33,777 bases of DNA from Coemansia sp. RSA 1804 (taxonomy: Eukaryota; Kickxellomycota; Kickxellomycetes; Kickxellales; Kickxellaceae), in contig JANBTH010000114.1 in assembly GCA_027578815.1 (NCBI GenBank), positions 1 through 33,777 on the forward strand. The letters run 5' to 3'. A program made the translations under genes and the position numbers. This document shows, in pieces, positions 27,431 to 33,777 of the stretch; positions within the stretch are counted from its first letter, which is position 1, and each line of letters begins with the position of its first letter. The notes under the pieces were generated by a model, which searched no databases, was not told where the DNA came from, and saw only the letters and a list, made by a program, of their open reading frames with translations.

Positions 27431-27750
27431 AATCTAAAACAATATTTTTATACATTTAGTTAGATTCCATAATATGTAAAGAACTAGACTGAGGAGGAGG
27501 AGGAGCTTAAAGTATAATATTTCTCTGTTTATAAAATAAGAATAAAACTAAAAATAAACAAAGGAAGGGAAAGAACAGTAATAACCTGCAATGTCTCCAT
27601 CAGGGTATTTGACTGCCCTGTTACTAAGCCAGCTGTAATCAGGACTAAATTCCTTTATGATTTAATCTTTGCTAAAATTACGTGACAACGCAGATGTTAT
27701 CACAAGCTGTAAACACAGCTAAAACGTGTGCCGCGAATACAAGCGTGAAA
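27431..27750. other. Spacer between the two 1.1-kb copies
   Basis: About 320 nt, with a short GAG/AGG run near 27492. No open frame worth reporting. It ends at the exact left edge of duplication copy 2 (ATGACTGTTAGAATA). Confidence 0.4.
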
Positions 27751-28886
27751 ATGACTGTTAGAATACAAGCATAGAAATGCAAAGTACAATAAATATTTTT
27801 AGCCATAATTCTATGAATGTGGTTATAATTAATTTCACAATTTTTGAGAAATTGGCTTTTATATTAATTAGATAAAGCAAATAATGCACCTAGTTTCCTT
27901 GCTATTCAGATATTAAAGTTGAGTACACAAGCGCAATGGTCTAATAAATGTTTCCAGTTTGGCTGGTATTCGGTGGATTGAAAAATGTGTATCTGTTTGT
28001 CCAATAAGCTACGTTTTCTTATTTGCTTACTGTGTAGCTGTGCATGTTATTATATAAATTTTACTGAAGCATTTATGATAACACGAAATGACATATAACA
28101 TGTAAATAAATTTTATTGCACGTGCTTTTAATTACGTAATAGCCACACTGTTTATTTCTAGTGTTGCATCTCTTTTCAATTTATTTATAATAATATTTTA
28201 TTTGCTTTACGTCATTAATGATGAACTAATGACAAAATGGATTTGCTGTTACAAAACAAAACTAGAAATTAAAACAGACAAAAGTGCACAAATCATCAAA
28301 ATAATATGCAAACGTTAATGTATAATGTTGCCAGTAGCATGTTGTTAATCTATAAAATTTATATATAAAAGCATGGCCAGCAGCATGGATTGTAAATTCA
28401 ATCCTTGGTTTTATTAATTGTCTTTATCTACATTTTATATTATAAAGCATTTACCATACAATTGTCTCAAGCTACCTATTAAATTCGTTCTGCTACAAAA
28501 TAATGTTAGGCAATAACAGCAATAACACACTGAGTATTAAACAAATTACAGAAATACATGAAAATATTAATAGTGATGTTGAAGGTGCACTTGAAGTAAT
28601 TATGAAAACTAGAAATATTAGCCGTGGTGCTGCAACTATCATACTTGCAGATATAATTAAACAGCACGAAACCCGTAAATAGAGTGTAAATCATTCTATG
28701 CACAACAGATTTCCATATCTAGGTTTTTAACGTAGTCTTAAATTGAAAAAACTATATAATGTTACATACAAATATGCCAAACAGATTATACGGTATAGTG
28801 TTAATATGTACATGTTAGAAATTTCTGTCTTTACCAATATGCCAATAAAACATTAAACTATTATGAGCAGGTTCAAAAACTTGATA
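27751..28886. repeat. ~1.1-kb direct duplication, copy 2
   Basis: Begins with the last codons of the 46-aa gene (GACTGTTAG), which shows that copy 1, next to the full gene, has the ancestral left junction. Confidence 0.85.
28503..28682 (+). CDS. Family B small protein, copy 2 (59 aa, unknown)
   Basis: 59 residues, ATG at 28503, TAG at 28680-28682. MLGNNSNNTLSIK at the start and ISRGAA in the second helix equal copy 1. Replacements concentrate in the helices. Compared codon by codon with copy 1, 23 codons change the amino acid and only 4 change silently, with no indel. Conserved frame, promoter and leader argue that both are real genes. Function unknown. Confidence 0.65.
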   Translation: MLGNNSNNTLSIKQITEIHENINSDVEGALEVIMKTRNISRGAATIILADIIKQHETRK

Positions 28887-29368
28887 TAATACTATTAAAA
28901 CCAGTTGAATACAAAGCCAATATTATTCACGTGCTTTCAATGCTCAATTTAATTTGTATTGTGGAAATCATATTAAAGAATTAATTAGGAAATATCATGT
29001 GCTGCATAAGAATTTGTATTAGTATAAAAGGCATTCAGATGTCTTATTTTACTTGAAGACGTCATAGGCAATTACCTATAACACAAAAGTGAGTATGCTT
29101 TTGTTACAAAATAAAGCTATCTGTATCCAATTACATGTCAATAGCTGACTGTGAGAATGTATAATAATTTGCTAGATGTAAAATATTATCAGCATAAGCC
29201 GACTTGAAGACAAGCATAGGGAATACCGCATTGATTGCACAAATAATTACACGCCCTTTGACATTTTTAAAAAGTGTGTATCTTTATTATTTTATGCACA
29301 AAAGATAATACTTGCTTTGAAAGAGGATAGAAAGAATTGTATATAATAGATGCCTCGGCCATTAGAAA
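28683..29368. other. Spacer with orphan promoter-like segment
   Basis: After the duplicated flank ends (28886), no gene is visible. At 29022-29066 a TATAAAAGGCATTCA box is followed by TTGAAGACGTCATA and a GTGAGT donor-like site (29092), as if a promoter and first exon of a lost or intron-containing gene remained. Only a 17-codon frame follows. It could instead be an alternative upstream promoter of the next gene. Confidence 0.4.
29022..29066 (+). promoter_or_regulatory. Orphan TATA / AAGGCATTCA / TGACGTC-type promoter
   Basis: TATAAAA (29023-29029) overlaps AAGGCATTCA (29028-29037), a motif shared with the family C promoters. TTGAAGACGTCATA (29053-29066) is identical to the leader of family A gene 1 in island 1. 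Confidence 0.45.
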
Positions 29369-29395
29369 TTTTAAATACAAAAAACAAGGCATTCA
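29369..29395 (+). promoter_or_regulatory. Promoter of family C gene 1
   Basis: TTTTAAAT (29369-29376), 100 nt before the ATG, followed by AAGGCATTCA (29386-29395). The same pair in the same order lies 101 nt before family C gene 2. Confidence 0.5.
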
Positions 29396-29468
29396 ACCGT
29401 TGTCTTTTCTCTTTTATCTGAACAAAATAATATTAATTAGAAATCATTTATATTATATTTATAGAATT

Positions 29469-29682
29469 ATGGTAGAAAAATTAAAAAAAATTGGGGTGTG
29501 GCCCTAAATGTAAATTGTGTGGGACAGTTGATGTTATAGCATGTGGGCATGCCAAAATTGAGGAATGCACATCTCAAGGTTCAATAGAATACACAGAGTG
29601 CACATCTGATAAATGTCTTAAACATAAAGCAGGAGTTAATAAATTAGTAATTCAAGCCACTCGGGCGGGTTTTGGTAGATAA
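29469..29682 (+). pseudogene. Family C Cys-rich gene 1, frame broken by one base in an A-run
   Basis: The ATG at 29469 opens MVEKLKK but stops after 12 codons. The conserved Cys part is in another frame, from about 29491 to the TAA at 29682. One surplus A in the eight-A run at 29483-29490 explains the break. The downstream frame keeps all eight putative metal ligands with the same spacing as genes 2 and 3 (GCGPKCKLCG, IACGHAKIEEC, TECTSDKC) and has a longer tail (...KAGVNKLVIQ). It may be a recent pseudogene, a frameshifting gene, or a homopolymer sequencing error. Family unknown. Confidence 0.6.
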
Positions 29683-30448
29683 CTATTTGCTGTGTATAAC
29701 GTGACAAATAAAGACAATATTTTCAATGGAAGTAACAAACCAAGAAAATAAGTACAAGTTACTATTACAACAGCCTACTTTAAATATCTTGTCTATATTG
29801 TAATAAAAAGTTGCCGAATGTACACAGAATTTTTTGTAAAAAAACAATTGGAAAACATTTTAGTTGACCTTTACATTTTCATTTTGTTGTTTTAAGAGTT
29901 TTGACATTTTTTGAATAAAAAATTTATTTGTTCCTGTTTTTGTTAAACTAATAGTAGCCATCAAAACATTGCTGATGAAAAAAGCACTTTTTTATTTGTT
30001 AGTGGTAGGGTTAAGTCTTACTATAATTTTCTATTGCTCAACTATTCTGTGATATGGACATCAAATTAATGTGTTAATTAATAAACGTCAGGTAGTGCTA
30101 TATTTTTTTTACTTAATGTTTGATGCATGTTGAAACCTCAATAAATTTAAAACAAAAAGCACTTAGCTCTTACTTAAACCTAAGCACTTTGCAATATCTT
30201 ATTACATTGTGAAGCAATCTGAATTAAAATTAATGAAAAGGTTGACTTTATAAATGAATCTTAGGATTTAAAACAAATAAATGATATTATGACCAACCAA
30301 TTTGAAGGCTGTCATAGAATTCTGCATGTATTGTACAAATAAATATTTGTATTGTGTCTTTTCTTGAAGATATGTATGTATTATTTTATACATGTATAAC
30401 AAAGCTTGTTTTCTTAAAAACAATTTGTATATAAAGGGAGACTATCTG
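29683..30448. other. Spacer of family C tandem unit 1
   Basis: About 770 nt, AT-rich. The part 29945-30240 aligns with 31455-31770 downstream of gene 2 (for example TATGGACATCAAATTAAT with TATGGACATTATATTGAT, and AATAAACGTCAGG with AAGAAACGTCGGG), so the unit gene-plus-spacer was duplicated. No coding frame retained. Confidence 0.5.
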
Positions 30449-30727
30449 TTTCAATGGGGTTTCAAGTGGAATATAAAAAGTATGTTATTTACTATAAGGA
30501 AACCTATCAAACTACTATTCAGGACAAGCCGCGGCTTTTATACGTTGGCGCTCATTGTCCGGTACAGCTTATAACATTCTTATTATCCTTTGTGGAGATA
30601 TTGTGTTAGACATCCATCTCAGATTATCACTCATTATACAGAGTCGCGTATCATTATCAAGGCTGATTAATATTAGTCGCTGATCTCAGGTCCTTACTCA
30701 TTGCTCTGAGCAACATATCTCTCATAA
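30449..30727. mobile_element. Interspersed ~280-bp element, copy 2 (unclassified)
   Basis: Alignable with 13158-13425 in island 1. Contains TTTCAAGTGGAATATAAAAAG, ACAAGCCGCGGCTTTTATAC and two internal copies of ATCTCAG..(T)..ACTCATT. It is not in the matching position of the other family C units and lies directly against the promoter of gene 2. Non-coding; a short plus-strand frame crossing it (30392-30574) is not meaningful. Confidence 0.5.
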
Positions 30728-30760
30728 TTTTTAAATGCAAAAGAAAGGCATTCAAACGTT
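30728..30760 (+). promoter_or_regulatory. Promoter of family C gene 2
   Basis: TTTTTAAAT (30728-30736), then AAGGCATTCA (30745-30754) leading into AAACGTTTGCCTTT; the motif and the following bases form an interrupted palindrome (AAAGGCA...TGCCTTT). Confidence 0.5.
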
Positions 30761-30828
30761 TGCCTTTGTCATTTAATTAAACAATATTGCACAACCATTA
30801 AAATAATATCTATCAATTTACCAGAATT

Positions 30829-31029
30829 ATGGCAGAAAAATCAAAGGATAAACTGGTTTTAACTGGAGAACTAGCAGAGCGTGGTTGTGGTTTCTATTGT
30901 ATATCTTGTGGCCAGTTAAAGCCTGTACTCTGTAGTCATGCATATTCCTATAATTGCACACCTGGAGGTGAAACATATGGACATAACTGCAGAAATAGCA
31001 AGTGTAAAATGTATAGAGGTAATCAATAA
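30829..31029 (+). CDS. Family C Cys-rich small protein, copy 2 (66 aa, unknown)
   Basis: 66 residues, ATG at 30829. After a Lys-rich start and LVLTGELAERG come seven Cys and one His with spacing C-x3-C-x2-C-x7-C-x-H-x5-C-x10-C-x4-C (Cys20, 24, 27, 35, His37, Cys43, 54, 59), then MYRGNQ. The CxxC knuckle and C-x-H suggest one or two structural zinc sites rather than disulfides, since there is no signal peptide. The spacing is identical in gene 3 and in the broken gene 1. No known zinc-finger class fits that I can name. Confidence 0.72.
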   Translation: MAEKSKDKLVLTGELAERGCGFYCISCGQLKPVLCSHAYSYNCTPGGETYGHNCRNSKCKMYRGNQ

Positions 31030-31988
31030 AGTTGGGGTAAATAAATAGTAGATAGTCATTAAGAAATATTACCATTCAATGTAAAGGGTGTTGGAGATTA
31101 AAGACAATATTATATGATTTGAAAAGTTAAACTTTAAATTCTGGGTTATAACCTTTTGAAGGAGTATTATGATTTGTATGGAAACTGCTTATACGTTTGA
31201 TTTTTGGTTTAAACATTTGTTTATTTGCAATAAAGTGATGCTGACTATGTACTGGTTGCCATATTTTTATGGTATTGGATAGTTGTGTAAAGCTTTCCAT
31301 TGTTGTTAGCATCTGCAACATTTGCTAACATCATGCTGTACACATCATTAGCTAAACATAATAAGGCTAGTTTTTCCTGAAAATCTATAATGACGTTGCT
31401 CATTTTGCTGTTTCAAAATATTTTATGTTTTATAGTTATTCTGCCTTTGGCTTTGTTAGGGCTTGTGGGCATCAAAAAGTATTACTAATGGCAGGAATAA
31501 TATTATTACCTAGTCTCGCCAAGCTTTTCTCTTTATTAATCAATGGCAGAGTTAAGCCTGCTCACTTTCTGTCATTCCTTAAATTTTCTGACATATGGAC
31601 ATTATATTGATAAGTTAATTAAGAAACGTCGGGCGATTCTACATATATTTTTATTTAATATTTGAGGAATGTTGAGGCCTCAATTATTTAATAACGCATC
31701 TGGCTCTTATTTGGACCCAAAGTCTTTGTAATACCTTATTTCATTAAAAGCTCTTTGAATCTAATTGCACGAGGATAATTGATTGCACAAATAGATGCCA
31801 GCATGACAAGCAAATTAAAGGCGGACATTAAAGTTTTCTTTGCTTTCATTGAGTATATAGCAATTTACTTATTTCTGCATTTTAATGTTACACGCATGTT
31901 TTCAAACTAATTTCTATATGGTTTAATGAATTCCCGTCTTTAAAATTGAGTATAAGAACATTCTACTTTCTTGCCTATAACCTGAGTA
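31030..31988. other. Spacer of family C tandem unit 2
   Basis: About 960 nt, AT-rich. The portion 31455-31770 is homologous to 29945-30240. Two short frames (31127-31321 minus, 31425-31610 plus) lack counterparts in the homologous spacer and are not called as genes. Confidence 0.5.
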
Positions 31989-32020
31989 TTTTAAATGTAT
32001 AAAGAAAGCCATACAGGCAT
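31989..32020 (+). promoter_or_regulatory. Promoter of family C gene 3
   Basis: TTTTAAAT (31989-31996), 80 nt before the ATG, then AAAGAAAGCCATACAGGCATT, a diverged form of the AAGGCATTCA motif. Confidence 0.45.
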
Positions 32021-32068
32021 TGTCTTCTCACTTTTAATTTAACAGTATAGCACCATATTATCAGCATT

Positions 32069-32257
32069 ATGGCAAAAAATTTAGTTTTTACTGGTGAGCT
32101 GAAGGAACGGAACTGTGGTCCCCGTTGTTTAAGATGCTATAGGGTTAAGCCTGTACCATGTACACATGCCTTTACCTTTAATTGTCAAGACACAACACCA
32201 ACAGACAAGCAGGACTGTCCTTTTAGTGACTGTATAAGATATAGAGGCTATCAGTAA
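32069..32257 (+). CDS. Family C Cys-rich small protein, copy 3 (62 aa, unknown)
   Basis: 62 residues, ATG at 32069. MAKNLVFTGELKERNCG parallels copy 2 (LVLTGELAERGCG). The ligand pattern is Cys16, 20, 23, 31, His33, Cys39, 50, 55, with exactly the same spacing, and it ends IRYRGYQ (copy 2: MYRGNQ). Residues between ligands differ widely, so the metal-site frame is what is conserved. Probably intracellular and metal-binding. Role unknown. Confidence 0.72.
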   Translation: MAKNLVFTGELKERNCGPRCLRCYRVKPVPCTHAFTFNCQDTTPTDKQDCPFSDCIRYRGYQ

Positions 32258-32700
32258 AACAGAGTAGAAAAAGGAGCAAATAGATAAATAGACCATCATT
32301 AGTTGTGAGTGGATTTAGAAATGAAAGAAAATGAATAGTTGAGCATTACACCCTATTATAATAATAATAGTCTGAAGCATATTGCTTGCTTGTTGGATAT
32401 GTAATATAACAAGAGAATTTTGTGGTTTCTCAAGAACTGCATTACTCTTTTATTCCTATCTATCTGCTCAGACTGCCGAACTCTTCACAAAAAATCAGCT
32501 ATAATGTATTAGCCTTTGAAAAGCGCATTCATTGTGTTTGAGGTTCTGTGGAAGGCAAACAAAGTTGTGTTCAACAGATAAAATAAAAGACCTTCACGCA
32601 TGAACATTGTTGATTTCTTTTTCTTGCTCTTCTTCTCCACACACAACAGCTTTATTCTCCCACTTTGTTTCAATTAGCTTTTTTTTGTTTTAATTACATA
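32258..32700. other. Right border of AT-rich island 2 and BRO1 promoter
   Basis: AT-rich to about 32600, then a pyrimidine-rich stretch (TTTCTTTTTCTTGCTCTTCTTCTCC at about 32612) 75-90 nt before the BRO1 ATG, typical of a fungal promoter. Confidence 0.5.
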
Positions 32701-33777
32701 ATGTTTCTGTTCAGACAGTCGCCGCCTGAAAAGGATGGCAATGACAACTCCACGCTCTTTTCAGTAAAATTCAAAACAACAGAAAGAACAGGGTATGCGG
32801 CACCGCTTTCAAACTACATTGCATCGTCATACGCAGAACCACCAGAGGCATACCGCGATGACCTACGCGTGCTCGATGAGCTGCGCGAATCTGCAACAGC
32901 CGCACTGGACGTCAACACCAGCGTGCTCAAACGCAACACGCGGTACTACGGACAGCTGTCGTTTATCCTGTCGAAATTCCCGGCGGACGTCAATATCGGG
33001 TTTACGTGGTACAATGCGTTTGATCGCGAGGCCTCCGTATCGTGCCAGGACTTGTATTTCGAAAAGGCGTCGGTGCTGTTCAATATTGGGGCGATATACT
33101 CGCAGCTTGCGTGCCGCGAGAACCGCAATGACAAGGAGAGTCTGAACAGGGCGTTTGGGTACTTCCAGAACGCAGCTGGCGTTTTCTCGTACCTGCGGTT
33201 GAAGGTTGTTAGCGAGACACGCACGCAGGTGACCACTGATCTGTCGGCGTACATGCTGACGACGCTGGAGAACCTGATGCTGTGCCAGGCGCAGGAGTGC
33301 GTGTGGCATCGGTCGGTGCTCGGCCATATGAAGGATGCGAACATTGCGCGTGTTGCGCAGCAGGTGGCCGAGCTCTACGATCTTGCCATCGAGTCCGGGT
33401 CGCAGGGATCGCTTGCCGGCACGATTCCGGGCAACTGGCTTGACCACTTCAAGGTCAAGAGGATGTACTTTTGCGCAGAGGCGCAGTATCGGAAGGCGCT
33501 GGACTGCTTGGCCACCAGCCATTACGGAGAGGAGGTTGCGCGGCTGCGCATGGCGCAAGACTACTGCTGCCAGGCTGCCGAGTTCATTTCCTACGACCAG
33601 CGGTGGTCGAAAACGCTGCGTGCGGCGGTAATTGATCTGGTCCAGTCGCTGCAAGAGCTTGTTGACAGCAACTGCACCCGTGCCGAGCGCGACAACGACG
33701 TCATATACCTGGATCCGGTTCCTGCCGCCTCGGCCTTGTCAAGCATATCCCCGTACAAGCTGGCGCAGCCAACGACG
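32701..33777 (+). CDS. BRO1: BRO1-domain protein (Bro1/Alix type), 5' part
   Basis: The frame is open from the ATG at 32701 to the window end, 359 residues. It covers most of a BRO1 domain: TLFSVKFKTTER...PLSNYIASSY at the N-terminus, LYFEKASVLFNIGAIYSQLA (the hallmark helix), FGYFQNAAGVFSYL, MLCQAQECVW and FKVKRMYFCAEAQYRKA. BRO1 domains bind the ESCRT-III subunit Snf7. Bro1/Alix acts in multivesicular-body sorting, while Rim20/PalA acts in pH signalling with the same domain. The missing C-terminus (V domain, proline-rich tail) would decide between them, so the symbol is provisional. Confidence 0.85.
   Translation, partial: MFLFRQSPPEKDGNDNSTLFSVKFKTTERTGYAAPLSNYIASSYAEPPEAYRDDLRVLDELRESATAALDVNTSVLKRNTRYYGQLSFILSKFPADVNIGFTWYNAFDREASVSCQDLYFEKASVLFNIGAIYSQLACRENRNDKESLNRAFGYFQNAAGVFSYLRLKVVSETRTQVTTDLSAYMLTTLENLMLCQAQECVWHRSVLGHMKDANIARVAQQVAELYDLAIESGSQGSLAGTIPGNWLDHFKVKRMYFCAEAQYRKALDCLATSHYGEEVARLRMAQDYCCQAAEFISYDQRWSKTLRAAVIDLVQSLQELVDSNCTRAERDNDVIYLDPVPAASALSSISPYKLAQPTT

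Noticed and set aside
32863..33654. 263-codon minus-strand frame
   Set aside because: Antisense shadow of the BRO1 domain.

Overview
The window looks like nuclear DNA of a fungus, most likely an early-diverging one. Evidence: compact, intron-poor housekeeping genes on both strands, short GT-AG introns with GTAAGT-type donors, pyrimidine-rich leaders before start codons, fungal-type orthologues (GPI10, NMT1, VMA8, UBP6, VPS41, BRO1) and a long lone F-box gene. A member of the Kickxellales or a relative would fit, but that is an impression, not a demonstration.

Layout. (1) 1-1145, minus: GSK3 kinase, its 3' end outside the window. (2) 1146-4690: an unusually long divergent intergenic region. 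(3) 4691-6730, plus: GPI10/PIG-B mannosyltransferase, three exons. (4) 6779-7731, minus: a four-helix voltage-sensor-like protein with a 20-nt first coding exon. (5) 8004-9491, minus: N-myristoyltransferase. (6) About 9,550-14,940: AT-rich island 1. It has four intact small genes of one family (family A, minus strand, 73-94 aa), two broken copies, a segmental duplication and a ~300-bp insertion. (7) 14948-17758, minus: VMA8 and UBP6, the latter probably with a 10-nt first coding exon and a GC-AG intron. (8) 18586-20208, minus: F-box gene between diverged direct repeats that carry coding-like remnants. (9) 20775-25062, minus: VPS41 (HOPS) and a DNAJC8/Spf31-type J protein. (10) About 25,080-32,600: AT-rich island 2, plus strand. 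It has three very small helical proteins (family B, 46 and 59 aa) inside a ~1.1-kb duplication, then a tandem array of three Cys-rich genes (family C), one with a frameshift. (11) 32701-end, plus: 5' part of a BRO1-domain gene.

The housekeeping genes act in separate processes: signalling, GPI anchors, myristoylation, V-ATPase, proteasomal deubiquitination, endosome/vacuole fusion, splicing and ESCRT. Order suggests no functional cluster. The unexplained part is the two islands. They share a repeat, a promoter-like motif and a C-terminal helical pattern between families A and B. Within families, N-termini or cysteine spacing stay fixed while other positions vary strongly. I recognise none of the three families. 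No function is assigned; the pattern suggests fast-evolving lineage-specific genes in a dynamic compartment.
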